DNA from: Rhyacophila brunnea
Taxonomy: Eukaryota > Arthropoda > Insecta > Trichoptera > Rhyacophilidae
DNA length: 64,000 nt
NCBI GenBank assembly: GCA_022495005.1
Contig: JAGYXB010000520.1
Coordinates: 36,991-100,990, forward strand
Direction: 5' to 3'
Part shown: in pieces, positions 11,138 through 23,500 of the stretch
How the letters are laid out: each line of letters begins with the position of its first letter
Position numbering within the stretch: position 1 is the first letter of the stretch
The notes under the pieces: model-generated
What the model was told of the DNA's origin: nothing
The model's input: only the letters and a program-made list of their open reading frames with translations
Databases searched by the model: none
Position numbers and translations under genes: made by a program

Positions 11138-12486
11138 ATGGATTTATTTCAATGTATCCCATTAATTTTTGAATCGTCGTCGGAAGATTCGTCTGATGAT
11201 GATTTTTTCATGCTGGAAGACTTTCAGCCCATTGTCAATAAGAAAAATGAAAATTATTGCGAAGATACTGTTGCAGAGTACACGGACAGGCAGTTCATGA
11301 TGCATTTTCGCGTTTCTAGAAATGTGCATGCAGATCTCACGGAGCGATTTCAAAATTCTTCTTATTTTCCAACCCAGAACAGAGGCGGCAATGATAGAAT
11401 CAGCGCCACTAACCATTTACTCATATTCCTTTGGTTTGCTGGACATCAAACTGCGTCATTTCGAGATGTGGCTGATAGATTTAATATCACTATCGGTTCT
11501 CTCTCCAGAGTCATCAAAAGAGTGACTGTGTTTATTAGTAATTTATCCCCAGAAATAATACAATGGCCAACGAATTCTGAGAAAGCAGTTATAGAAATGG
11601 CTTTTAGGGAGAATGGGTTTCCGGGAGTCATCGGTGTCATTGATGGTAGTCATATAAAAATTGATAAGCCAGGAGATGATCCATTGTCATATATCAATAG
11701 GAAATCATATTATTCAATGCAGGTAAGACAAGATATTTTTCTAAATTTCTTTGTTTTAGATATATTTGTGTTTTAAAATAATAAAAAAAAACTCGCCTTA
11801 GGTTAAAGAATAAATAATCTCTCATAAATTTAATCATAGCACTGGTTCAAAATAATGTTATTTAATAACTTTCCCAAGTACCTAGCTGAAAATCTCATTC
11901 GTGCCATACTTGTTTGCAGGATTTTATTGCTTTCTGTATGACTAACTATCCTTTATTTTAGTTGCAGGCTGTGTGTGATGATAATCTCAAATTTCGAAAT
12001 ATATATGTTGGATATCCAGGCTCAGTACATGATAGTCGAGTATATCGAAATTCTTCACTGTATAGACAACTACCAAGTAAATGTAACGACAAATACATAC
12101 TTGGTGACAGTGGATATCCTTGCCTCAGGAATTTGCTGACACCTTATAAAGCCAGGGGAGTACTAAATCAAACACAAATTAATTATAATACCAAACTCAG
12201 TAAAAGTAGAATCAAAATTGAGCACGCATTTGGTCTACTGAAACAAAAATTTAGACAACTCTACCACTTAAAACTTAGAAACATTGTTTTAATTACTCAC
12301 TTTATTCGAGCATGTTGTGTTTTACACAATATGTCTTTAAATGACCAGTTTGAGTGGGATATTGATTCACCTACTGGAGATAGTATTGAAGCAGGTTCAT
12401 CCTATTTATCCCGCAATAACAGTACAGCTGGCGCAGATAGACGAAATGAAATAGCTCAACTTCTTGCATCCAGGAACTTTCCATAA
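11138..12486 (+). CDS. HARBI1-type (PIF/Harbinger) transposase, two exons, apparently intact
   Basis: Exon 1 is 11138-11722 and exon 2 11968-12486. The intron starts GTAAGA and ends TTGCAG, and joins SMQ to AVCDD in frame, giving about 367 residues, the usual HARBI1 size. The start is the first ATG in frame (MDLFQC). Residues 30-130 form the helical N-terminal part; the DDE fold follows with probable catalytic residues D169 (VIDGSHIKI), D242 (LGDSGYPC) and E280 (IEHAFGLLK), plus PGSVHDS. Harbinger transposases cut and paste DNA with the help of a Myb-like partner, which fits the Myb/SANT gene at 18-19 kb. No stop or frameshift was found. It could be an autonomous element or a domesticated gene. 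Confidence 0.87.
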
Positions 12487-12645
12487 AATTTTTAATGCTT
12501 TTAGTATACGTATAGGCAGAGTTCAATATTTCAGTTAAGTACCTACCTATCATGTTTTTATCTGTAACTTTTTGCTATGGTGTCTATTTGTTGTTCGCCG
12601 GTAGTAGGTATATTTTGTTACTTCATCAAATATAGATTTTGTGGG
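12487..12645. other. 3' flank of the HARBI1 gene
   Basis: AT-rich with no clear AATAAA within about 100 bases of the stop codon. No terminal repeat of a Harbinger element was recognised here. Confidence 0.3.
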
Positions 12646-12651
12646 AGCAGT

Positions 12652-12846
12652 GTTTTTTTTTTTTTTTTTTTAATTATTAATAACCATGTCCTTGCTTTTT
12701 CGTACAAGGTGGTTGTTAGTAATTTTGAACAATCACAAACACCCAGGTTTTGAGAAAAACACAAGTGTTTTTGTCATGACCGGGAATCGAACCCAGAACT
12801 CTCGGGTGGAAGGCCAGCGCCTTACCCACTGCACCACGAGAGCCGC
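12652..12846 (-). mobile_element. tRNA-derived SINE (family 1) with LINE-like tail
   Basis: Read on the minus strand, the 5' part is tRNA-like with a polymerase III A box (TGGTGCAGTGGG) and B box (GGTTCGATTCC). A short unique body follows, then the 20-nt block at 12690-12709, then a poly(A) tail (12652-12671 as T). The 20-nt block is identical to the 3' end of the LINE at 55.4-61.0 kb, so that LINE's enzyme probably mobilised this SINE. Confidence 0.85.
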
Positions 12847-12859
12847 CTTGTGAGCAAAA

Positions 12860-13195
12860 AGTGTTAACTGAATGGAGTCCTACCTGGTATTTTCAAAGTA
12901 CCTCTTACCTAGTGTAACTTGTCTTTAATATTTTGTTTAATGGTTAGATATAGGTTATTAGTTTTAGTTAGTCTAGTTTTTTCAATTTTATTTCGGTACC
13001 TACCTAGTCTTTATTAGTTACTATATTTGTTTCCACAAGCACTTCACTGTAAATATATGTTTTCTATTTTGTTTAATGGTTAGATATAGGTTAGGTTTAC
13101 TTACTTTGTATATACTTATTTTTGTTAGTCTAGTTTTTTAAAATTTTATTTTGGTAGTCTTTCCACTCTTCACTGTAAATATGTTTTATATTTTG
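12860..13195. repeat. Short direct duplication in AT-rich DNA
   Basis: The phrase TTTTGTTTAATGGTTAGATA occurs twice, at about 12932 and 13068, each followed by TAGGTTA and then by a TTAGTCTAGTTTTTT block, about 136 bp apart. This is a local duplication with no coding content. Confidence 0.55.
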
Positions 13196-13229
13196 TTTAG
13201 GTTAGCAATAGTTTCAACATAATAAGTAT

Positions 13230-13625
13230 AACAAAAGTATTACTGCTTCTTCTTCGGCCATATCCGTCCCTTAGTTGGAGCATATAGACACCACGAGGCG
13301 CGCCCAAGATTCCCTGTCGTTTGCCAGTTTTCTTGCATCGTTCCAGGTCAAACCAGCATCCCGTAGCCCCGGCATACATACTCTATAGATAGTATTTAGC
13401 GGCCTTCCAGGACGCCGGAATCCAGTTGCCTTGAAGAACAGGCAAGCCAGGTTGAAATTCTCTTCTGGCATCCGCAGCACATGGCTGAGCCAGTTCCAAT
13501 GTCGCCTCTTCACTCTCAGTGCGATGAGAGGCTGCTTGGTGCGTTATACCTCCTCGTTGCTCCTACAGTCATACCAGTATCCATCGCAAACATCTGTTTT
13601 CGAAGTTCAGTCAACTTTATACTGA
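13230..13625 (-). pseudogene. LINE 3' fragment (C-terminal end of reverse transcriptase ORF)
   Basis: On the minus strand, 13513-13271 encodes RRHWNWLSHVLRMPEE, a GRPLNT block and GLTWNDARKLANDRESWARL, the conserved C-terminal tail seen after the RT domain in several non-LTR retrotransposon groups. Upstream (13600-13514) RSNEEV belongs to the same tail. The element ends in GATATGGCCGAAGAAGAAG (about 13255-13244 on the minus strand), a GAA-rich tail. It is 5'-truncated to about 400 bp, and the clade is not certain. Its last ~20 bases resemble the tail of the SINE at 51763-52007. Confidence 0.75.
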
Positions 13626-13841
13626 GCTTCGAAAAATATGTAGAAGGTTTCTTTTCCTGTGTACATATATATTACTGATATTGACCATAATGAAGATACT
13701 TTTAAATATAAAACGCTGTGGAATATGCCTCCTGGGGAAACCACAAAGTAAAAAAAAAACGCACCATAGTACTATACCTCCAGGGTGGTGTGGAAATCAG
13801 TACCTACATAATTTTTGTTTCGGTGTTGTAAGTGCCTATTA

Positions 13842-15142
13842 CGAGGGTGGGTCAATAAGTCCTTAGAAAAGCCGACAAGTGGCGCGACTAGTACTGTAAG
13901 CGGTTTGTTTTCATGCAGCGGCACTACCGATTCAGTATGCTGCGAAGTTTCAATCAGATTGGTCGGGTTGTTGTGTGTTTTTCGTACATTTAAAAAAAAA
14001 ATTGCTTGTGGAAAATGGAAAAATGGAAAATGGAGAAAATTGAGTTTAGAGTTGTTATTAAACATTTTAATATAAAAGGGTTAACAGCAAAGGAAATAAA
14101 AATGAGTTGGATTTAGTTCACGGCATATCTGCTCCTTCACTTGCAACTATTTATAACTGGTTAAATGAATTTAAACGTGGTCGTACATCAACAAAGGATG
14201 AACCATGCTCAACACGTCCTGTAGAGGTGACTACACCAGAAATGATCAATAAAATCCACGATATGGTGTTAAGTGACCGAAGATTAAAGTTGAGTGAGAT
14301 AATTGAGGTTACAGGGATCTCAAAAGGTAGCGTCATTTCTATTTTACATGACAAATTGGGTATGAAAAAAAATTCTGCAAGATGGGTGCCGCGTTTGCTC
14401 ACAGTCGACAATAAACGCAATAAGGTGGTGGCCTCTAAAGCCCTGTTGTCACTCATGCAACGCAATCCGGATGATTTTTTTCGTCGCTTTGTGACTGTAG
14501 ATGAAACATGGATACACCACTATACTCCCGAGACGAAAGAACAGTCAAAGCAGTGGATTGCGAAAGGCGAACCATGTCCAAAGAAGGCGAAAACCGTAAA
14601 ATCAGCTGGTAAGGTTATGGCTACTGTATTTTGGGATGCACGTGGAATTATTTTCGTTGACTATTTGGAAAAAGGAAAAACAATAACAGGGGATTATTAT
14701 GCATCTTCATTGGACCAGCTAAAAAACGAAATTGAAGAAAAATGGCCTCATTTAAACAGGAAAAAAATCCTCTTTCACCAGGACAATGCCCGTGTTCACA
14801 CATGTTTACGATCAATGGCTAAAATTGAAGAATTGAAGTTCGAATTGGTCGACCACCCACCGTATTCGCCAGATTTAGCCCCAGTGACTTTTTCCTTTTC
14901 CCAAACTTAAAAAAATGGCTAAGTGGACAACGTTTTTTTTCAAATGAAGAAGTCATCGATCGGACAAATGCTTATTTTGAGGACCTTCCGAAAACTTATT
15001 TTTCTGACGGTTTAAAAAAAATTGAGAAACGTCTAACCAAGTGTATTGAGCTCCAAGGAGATTATGTTGAGAAATAAAAAAAAAATACAAAAATAAAAAC
15101 TGTTTTAATGCTTTTTTCTAAGGAATTATTGACCCACCCTCG
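13842..15142 (+). mobile_element. mariner element, 1301 bp
   Basis: Terminal inverted repeats start CGAGGGTGGGTCAATAAGTC and end with the complement (…TTATTGACCCACCCTCG), differing at few positions. A TA dinucleotide flanks each side (13840-13841 and 15143-15144), the required mariner target duplication. Length matches full-size mariners. It encodes a frameshifted transposase, so this copy is non-autonomous. Confidence 0.93.
14015..15077 (+). pseudogene. mariner transposase with two frameshifts
   Basis: The N-terminal 33 residues start MEKWKMEKIEFRVVIKHFN (from 14015) and run into a stop at about 14116. The main frame (14107-14910) has the helix-turn-helix region, the FVTVDETWIHHY signature, HQDNARVH and HPPYSPDLAP, which hold the three Asp of the mariner D34D site. 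A single-base deletion right after the last block (near 14890) throws the frame off, and the C-terminus (FPNLKKWLSGQRF to GDYVEK) continues in another frame to about 15077. All catalytic Asp are kept, so the lesions are recent or few. Confidence 0.9.
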
Positions 15143-15144
15143 TA

Positions 15145-15844
15145 TTTAACGAATATAATATTATATAAAAATAATTCACTGGAATACAGCCACACAATGC
15201 AGGTTCAAAATCCCACAAAGCCGGGTGTGATTTCAGCCACTGGCATAGAGCCATATACGCTAAAAACTGCTGGAGAAGGGACTCTTGGAATTAAGAAGAA
15301 AAAGAATATGCTATGAATATAAATAAAACAATATCTATCAGAAACGGTCGAGGAAGATGCAATGATAGACTTAGCCACGCTTTACAGGTACTTACCCACT
15401 GGCTGATCTGGAAAGATATAGAAGATTCGCGTATCTCAGGATACCATTGTGATATAACAATAAAGCTAGACTGCTCTTTTAAAATTACATATTACTTTAT
15501 TGAAATAAAATCATAATATGTTAAAACTTGTTTTTTTTTTTACAATTTTCCATAGGTACCATTCTGTAGGTTACCATCCGGCACCACCAGATTTTCTAGT
15601 GCTAGTTTACTGAGATTACATCATGATGTTGGGCATAAATTCTAATTCTGAGATTAGTTTTCGTAAATTCTAAAACTTATTCAATTATTTTTAATTTATA
15701 ATCTTGCTAATACAGTTTAATCAAATTTTAAAATAATGTGAATTAATGATGGAAAGTATATTGTCATGGTAATGCTTAAAAAAAATGTAGAATGTTTTTA
15801 ATATTTTTATTAGATTAAATAATGAGCATTGGAATTTTAATTAC
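15145..15844. other. Intergenic DNA, nothing recognised
   Basis: A 67-codon ORF at 15313-15516 shows no known motif and its codon use gives no support. The remainder is AT-rich. No RNA gene or terminal repeat was identified. Confidence 0.35.
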
Positions 15845-17900
15845 AATAATGGAAAAGGTCACATAAGTATTTAACAAATCAACTTAACTATCACAAAAAC
15901 TATAACACAGATCAAAAGTAAACACTTGATGTTAGTGGAAATATTATTTTTAAATATGAAATAGCAAAGGAACATTATGTGACACATTACTGTGTCGGAC
16001 AAATACAACCATACATAAGAAATATAAAAAATTAGTTGGTAAAGCCGCGTTGACACGGTCCAAGTACACTTGGACCGAGTACCATCCAAGCGCATTCATA
16101 TGAGACAGCTTTATACTAATTATTCCTATCCAAACTACTCGGACCGCGTCCTACTCGTCCAAGTTAGCTTGGATAGGAGTAATTTGTATGAAGCTGTCTC
16201 ATACGAGTGCGCTTGAATGGCACTCGGTCCGAGTGTACTTGGACCGTGTCAACGCGGCTCAAATGATCACAAGCATATTATGATTGTCAATTGCACAATG
16301 GAAACTTAACTATAACACAGATCAAAAGTAAACACTTGATGTTAATGGAAATATTATTTTTAAATATAAAATAGAAAAGGAACATTATGTGACACATTAT
16401 TGTGTCGGACAAATACAACTATATGTAGGAAATATAAAAAATCTGTTGGTAAATGATCACAAGCATAATAAGATTGTCAATTGCACAATGCAAAAGGTCA
16501 TACGACAAGTATTTTACAAAAAATCAACTTAAATATAAAACAGATAATAAGTAAACACTTGATGTTAATAAAAATACTATTTTAAAAGATAAAATAGCAA
16601 AGGAACTTATGTGACACATTATTGCGTCGGACAAATACAACTATATGTAGGAAATATAAAAAATCTCTTGGTAAATGATCACAAGCATAATAAGATTGTC
16701 AATTGCACAATGCAAAAGGTCATACGACAAGTATTTTACAAAAATCAACTTAAATATAAAACAGATAATAAGTAAACACTTGATGTTAATAAAAATACTA
16801 TTTTAAAAGATAAAATAGCAAAGGAACTTATGTGACACATTATTGCGTCGGACAAATACAACTATATGTAGGAAATATAAAAAATCTCTTGGTAAATGAT
16901 CACAAGCATAATAAGATTGTAAATTGCACAATGCAAAAGGTCATACGACAAGTATTTTACAAAAAATCAACTTAACTATAATACAGATAAAAGGTAAACA
17001 CTTGATGTTATAAAAATACTATTTTAAAATATAAAATAGCAAAGGAACTTATGTGACACATTATTGTGTCGGACAAATACAACTATATGTAGGAAATATA
17101 AAAAATCTGTTGGTAAATGATCACAAGCATAATAAGATTGTCAATTGCACAATGCAAAAGGTCATACGACAAGTATTTTACAAAAAATCAACTTAACTAC
17201 AATACAGATAAAAAGTAAACACTTGATGTTAATAAAAATACTATTTTAAAATATAAAATAGCAAAGGAACTTATGTGACACATTATTGCGTCGGACAAAT
17301 ACAACTATATGTAGGAAATATAAAAAATCTGTTAGTAAATGATCACAAGCATAATAAGATTGTAAATTGCACAATGCAAAAGGTCACATGACAAGTATTT
17401 AACAAAAAATCAACTTAACTATAATGCAGATGAAAGGTAAACACTTGATGTTATAAAAATACTATTTTAAAATATAAAATAGCAAAGGAACTTATGTGAC
17501 ACATTATTGTGTCGGACAAATACAACTATATGTAGGAATTATAAAAAATCTGTTAGTAAATGATCACAAGCATAAGATTGTAAATTGCACAATGCAAAAG
17601 GTCACATGACAAGTATTTAACAAAAAATCAACTTAACTATAATGCAGATGAAAGGTAAACACTTGATGTTATAAAAATACTCTTTTAAAATATAAAATAG
17701 CAAAGGAACTTATGTGACACATTATTGTGTCGGACAAATACAACTATATGTAGGAATTATAAAAAATCTGTTAGTAAATGATCACAAGCATAAGATTGTA
17801 AATTGCACAATGCAAAAGGTCACATGACAAGTATTTAACAAAAAATCAACTTAACTATAATACAGATGAAAAGTGAACACTTGATGTAAATAGAAATCTG
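15845..17900. repeat. Tandem array, about 9 copies of a ~221-bp unit
   Basis: The marker ATGATCACAAGCATA recurs at about 16453, 16676, 16897, 17118, 17340, 17561 and 17778, a spacing of 217-222 bp. Each unit also carries TGTGACACATTATTGTGTCG, a small palindrome, and CACAATGCAAAAGGTCA. The first copies are more diverged and one (16044-16258) holds a MITE. The array stops about 30 bases from the end of the Myb/SANT gene on the minus strand. Later copies differ by few bases, so amplification was recent or homogenised. Confidence 0.92.
16044..16258. mobile_element. Palindromic MITE inserted in the tandem array
   Basis: The arms read GCCGCGTTGACACGGTCCAA at the left with the complement at the right, and the whole 215 bp nearly folds on itself (TACACTTGGACCGAGT, GAGACAGCTT and TAATTATTCCTATCCAA are each mirrored). 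Comparison with the neighbouring array copies (TTGGTAAATGATC) shows that only this block is extra, with a probable 3-bp A-rich target duplication. Three bases would fit a Harbinger-driven MITE, but this is not settled. Confidence 0.8.
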
Positions 17901-17926
17901 CTGATTTTTAAGATTTGCTAAAAAAA

Positions 17927-19091
17927 TCATTTCTTAAGGAAATTCTCTAGCATGCTTACTACTTTTTCGCATTGAATTGCTTTTAGCCTCGACGCCTCCG
18001 CGCGTTCGTTTGCTAATTCAATTTTTCTGTCAAAATATTTTTTCATATCTTTGCGGTACTCTTCGTGGCTATATTTTTTTCTTTTCAGTGACTGACGAGG
18101 AGTGACGGCTATCGAATGCGGCGTTGAGGTCGACGGTCCTGTCTCAGCTGTCTCAGAATGGTCTGACGACACATCTAACCCCACAATTGTGTCCGAGGAC
18201 ATCGCCATCACCGGATATATGTTCTGCCGACGGTAAAATATATCATCCATTTCGTTAAGAAACTGGAAGGTCTGTCGACCCTCACCAGTTCTATTCACCT
18301 TATCTTTGTAATTTTTATAACTGCGCTCCAGGACCCTCCACCTGTTCTCACATTGAGCCGATGTAAAGTCAAACCCATATCCAATCATTTTGCGGGAAAT
18401 TTCATCCCACAAACTTTTTTTAGACTTCATATTAAAACTTCCGATTTGGTCCTTCAACTCCTTATAGAGAGCGAGGAACGCCTCCGTAGCTGCGGTACTC
18501 CAATACGCAACCCTGGCTCCGCACAAAGGTATATCTGAAACAAAATGTATACACATTAATAATCAGTATGAAGGTAGCCATTCAAAAATGCGTTTTATAC
18601 ATGAAAGCAAAAGAGGGTAGATTGTTTATCATTGCTGTGTAAACTGAATATTTTGTAATGTTATTTATTAGGCAGCTGAAATTTTGAGAGTATTAACTAT
18701 AATGTTTGAGACATTCATGGTTGTCACTTTTATAAGGACAGACAGTGTGTGAAAATCGATTCTGCGTATTTTGAGATTGTGAAAATACCAAGCACTTTGT
18801 AAACACCAACCCATGCTATGTTTAATAGGGAACGAGATGCTGCAAGAAATCCACGTGGTGTCCATAACATCTCACTCATGAATATTGATTATCTTGGACG
18901 AGTAAGAGATATACATCGATATAGTATTAGCCAAAGATATCTGTAACACCGCGACCAAGCCTAATTTTATTTTATCAAACTATTTATTATTACGACAATA
19001 TGGACAGTTCCGCAGAACTGACTTTTATACACGTGGGTAAAACACTTTGGTATTTGTTTTAAATAGTCTTAAACAACTTACCTTGTTCCAT
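17927..19091 (-). CDS. Myb/SANT-like DNA-binding protein, two exons
   Basis: Exon 1 is ten bases (19091-19082, ATG GAA CAA G) followed by GTAAGTT. Exon 2 (18534-17927) follows a TTTCAG acceptor, giving 205 residues starting MEQDIPLCGARVAYW. Residues 14-105 form a trihelix-type Myb/SANT domain with the spaced Trp residues W15, W46 (SLWDEIS) and W69 (ENRWRVLE). A Ser/Thr-rich linker follows, then a charged, helical C-terminus (about 150-205), likely a coiled coil. Such proteins are the DNA-binding partners of Harbinger transposases (NAIF1 is a domesticated relative), and an intact HARBI1 gene lies 6 kb away in convergent orientation. It may equally be an independent host gene. No lesion was seen. 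Confidence 0.78.
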
Positions 19092-20164
19092 TTTGAATCT
19101 GCGTAAACTTCGTCTCAATTTTTGTTTGATTGCGTGAATTCGTTGTAGTATTGTACAATAATTATTATTCGGACGCGCTGAGCTGAAGGACTGCCGGTTG
19201 AAGTTTCAAAATTCGTTTTTGTTTTGTTTGGTGTTGTGACGTAGGAGTTGCCGTTTTATGGAAATTAATGATTGAATTAATTTTAAGCACTGGCAACACT
19301 AATTAGTTGTCAGAAAAGCGTTTCCGTGGACATTTACCAAACCGTCCCAAACCCAACCGCCCGATTTCGTTTGTTTGATGCAGGTTTGAATGATACATAC
19401 TTATTAAAATATGAACTCTATGAATGCCTGTTGTCTATAACTACGTATTATACCAGTTAACTGAGCTGTATATTATCTATGACTGAGCTAACGTCAAAAC
19501 AAAATCAACTGTCAGTAAAGCTGTCACCGCCAAAAATAAAAAAGATATTTCATTTTAGTTTTGTAGTCAAAAGTTGAACTGGATATCCTATTTAATACAA
19601 ATTTATCAGTATATTTACCTACACATACACCCCTGTTGAAGCAACTAAAGTGGATAATTGCCCTTCCTAGAATTTTCCCAGCACCTAGGCACATAGGTAA
19701 CCGTACAAAGAGATTTAAGACAACTGTATGATACTAATGTCATGATAAGGTCATTGTTTTGTTCATATCCTCATAAACCACATCATTTTCCACACACCCT
19801 ATGTCGATGGATGTGCCATAATCCACCAGGACCTGTCGTGAGCCTAATACTACAAGGTTCTCAGTGTTCGTCCTTGAAAAAACAAACCCAACAAAGAAGT
19901 AGTATTCTAAGCTACCTCATTGTTACTTTTGTTTCTCCAAGGACATCACTTAGAACCTAGTAGTTGCATTCAGCTGATGAACTTAAAAACTGCAACATGT
20001 ATTCTGTTTTTTTATTGTATTTAAATTCTATTAATAAAAGTATTGCAATCCAACCAGTGTAAAACAATATTTTATTTATATCTATGCTAAGAGAATGCGT
20101 GACAGGACATGACAATACTCGCCATAACATACCTACTTACATTATTTGAAAACACCTCAGAGAC
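19092..20164. other. Upstream region of the Myb/SANT gene and intergenic DNA
   Basis: The first ~300 bases upstream of the Myb/SANT ATG are less AT-rich and probably hold its promoter, but no clear TATA box was found. The 72-codon ORF at 19742-19960 has no recognised motif. Nothing else can be supported. Confidence 0.3.
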
Positions 20165-20558
20165 ATTGCGTAGGTATTCTGCGAAAAAGCACTAAGTCAA
20201 AATTTTGCTGTTTTGACTTAATGATGAGGTAATCTTATTAAGAATACGCTCTATAGTCTACAAAAACATACACAGTCATATCTATAAAACTGGCGAAGAT
20301 AATTTATGTTATAAGTCAAAAAGACATACATCTATCCAGGGAAAAGGCACTAAAGAGACTTAGTGCATTTTTTTCTCTCAATCTCTGGCTATATTCACAA
20401 AATTCTGCGTGCGAAACTGCACTAAGTCATACTCAAAGCAATATCGCAGAAAGGAATTTGCATATGAATTGGTATGAAGTTATTTTTTTTGTCTCATATG
20501 TATTTTGACCGTTGGCAGGATTAGTGTGTTACTGATTTATAAACGTACCTAGCCAAAA

Positions 20559-23500
20559 ATGAGGTCACGGGCTGCGAAAATATTAAACATGGCAAAAAAA
20601 CAATATGAAAGTGAAATGTTGAAGCTAAATGGTAAGTTTTTTATTATTTTACTGTGTAACATGCTTATTTAATATTACTTATGTGGATACATAACTTTAA
20701 AATGTTTATTGCTTTTACTGTTTTGTTGAACAGTTGTCATTGAAATCTTTTGTTTTACTATAACAAAACCTATATTACATTAAGGGTAAGCTCTACAGAA
20801 TTGCCCTTGAGAATTGAAAATATGATTTTTTTATATGTGGTCCGGAATTGTTGGTCTACTAGCAATATATAAAGGTCGCCGACAATGCTTGTGTCAAATG
20901 TAAATGGTCTCTAAATTAAATTTAAATCATAAACACGGTCGACGTGAAGACAGAATGGGGTGACCAAAAAATAATATCTTCTAATATAGGTAGGTACGTA
21001 AATGTTACTAAATTCAATTTGTTAATCAACTGTTTGGGAGAAAGTATTGCAACCAATATGATGGTGATATTTTCAATTATGTGGTTGCCACAATATAAAC
21101 TTAATAATATATTAATAACTCTTTAACCTGAAATTGTCCGAGAATTAAACATACGAAGGATGTTGAAATGCATATCTACCTACATTTTTATTTCATGTGC
21201 TATCCAAAAAACATTAATAATGAATAGTGTTTATTTGTAATGTTTAGGACCTACGTATTAAAAATAATAGGTATTGTTTAATTCTAATGCATATTTTTAA
21301 AACGTAGAATTTAGTGTCTGCCTATTATAAAAAGAAAGTGACTTTTTACTGACTGCGCAACTTCACTTTTATACTAGTGAAACAAGTGGTAGGTAGAACC
21401 ATTATTGCATGTAAAGGCAATGGGCGAAATAATTTATATCATGAGTGCCTAAAAATAATTATTAACATACAGTCACTAGATACATTATTTTTTTATTAGT
21501 CCATCCGACTGGCGGGCGACGCCAGGGCTGTTGACGCAATTAATTATATTGTACTTTTTAAATTTTATTTATAATATATTTTATTCAAGTTTTATGCATC
21601 TAATGCCGGGTCTACACTGGCAACATGTCGCGCGACAACCTCGATAAATTTTACGATAATTATCATACGAGGTTGCCGGCGACATGTTGCCAATGTGGAC
21701 CCTGCATAATATCCACTGTGGTTCACGTAGTGGAATGGACCTGTTGTTTCTGGGGTCAACTAATTCAAGAAGTAAACACCCATGATAGAATTTTTCTAGT
21801 ATTAGTTGCATTATATTCCAAAACTCATTTTGGATTTTATAAATGGAAATTTCTTGGTGTACATAGTAAACAAACCTACGAATAAAAAAAGACAGGAAGG
21901 AACATACTGATTCATCGCCATAAAAACTGGCAACCAAATTCGCCATTTTGGAAAGCGATGACTTTGCGAAAACAAATATCGTGTGGTCTGCACGTGTGCG
22001 GTAAACTTAAATAGGTAATTTTGTGTATTTTATGTTTGTGTATCATGCATTGTTGGCCATATTTTCCGGTCTTTCTTGATTGCCGTGACACAATATGTTC
22101 CTTCCAGTCTTTTTTATTCATAGTAGTTGTATTAGTTATATAACGTATTATGAATCTGTAATAAAATAATACACAATTAAAATATTTTCAAATTGAAAAA
22201 AACACATTTTCATAGCTTTGAGCCGTGCTCACTCATGAATGTCGAATATTATTCATTTAGGTAAGTATATACAAATTTTGATGTTATCTTGCAAATTAAA
22301 CAGGTATCTGACCTTTTCACTATATTATACATGTACCTACATGCAAATGTATTGTTTTCAAATAATTGATATGGATTATATATCATCGTATTATTTTCTC
22401 GAAATCATAAACATACTATAATAGTATTTGAGTATCAACCTACGCTCAATTTGAATTAGGTAATAATAATACTATGACGAAATTAACATTTAAAAAATAT
22501 TAATGCATATAATATTTTGACAGCCCTGTTTTCTGATCGGCGGACACGTGCAGTTGTTTATCAAATAATAATGTGTAAGACGGCCGACAATGCCAATAAT
22601 ATTTTATTTTTTTTAAATAAAATCTCCGATGATTAGTGATTTTTGCGAAAATATCGATTTAAATTAACGTCCTAACGACGCCGATGTCCTTTTGATACTA
22701 GATTATATTTCAATCTCCTCCTCTTGAGCCCCCTCTTAAAGTATACCTACTGTAATAATTATGTGATTGTTGAATATCTACATGTTGTTTTGTCAGATAC
22801 ATCATAATTTTGCTTTCAATTGTTTGTCATAAATGTTATATTATTTATTGTTAATACTAGTACTATCTACAAAATCTACATTATACTTATTTTCATTTTC
22901 TAGTGACAACTACTACTTTTACGGATTTATCACAAAAAAACAAGTTGAATGGTACCCAAAATACGAAGGAAATTAGATGTAGCCAGCACCTCAATGGACT
23001 TGCCAATTAATGAAGATAGTTTGTTGGATGATAGCCAAATACAGGTTTTTACAATGATGGAATCATTTGTAGACTTTAGTGACGATGACATTGCTGATGA
23101 AGATTACATTCCAAGCCCATCTGATTCTTTGGATCCTTTATTGGCATAGAAGACAATATTATGGATATGCTATTATTCAACCTGACGAACAAAAGCATGA
23201 TACTTATGTCTATGATTTATACTGCTGAAGATAATAATTCTAGTGATCCGTCTATCCAACCTCAGCATATAGGTAATACTACAATAGATAAATATACCAT
23301 TGAAATGTGTCCAAAAGAAAATGCTCGTTGGCGTAAAACTAAGCCAGTACGTGGAAGGTAAATGTGGAGAAAAAAACGAGATGATTGCCTACCATATTTG
23401 GGAAAGCATAATATCTTAAGACATGCAAAGCTCCCTAATCAATCGATTGTGCTAAATGCCGCCATCAGTGTTCTGCTAATTTTTCAGAAAATGAGCGTCT

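Noticed and set aside
12770..12846. Possible tRNA gene on the minus strand
   Set aside because: It continues into a SINE body with the LINE-2 type 3' block and poly(A), and acceptor pairing is not evident.
15845..17900. CRISPR-like array
   Set aside because: The units are about 221 bp tandem copies without unique spacers; this is a eukaryotic satellite-like array.
18668..18865. 65-codon minus-strand ORF
   Set aside because: It lies within the predicted intron of the Myb/SANT gene and has no recognisable motif.
21520..22530. Possible hAT element with CAGGGCTGT ends at about 21519 and 22530
   Set aside because: The ends share only nine bases and the flanks show no 8-bp duplication.
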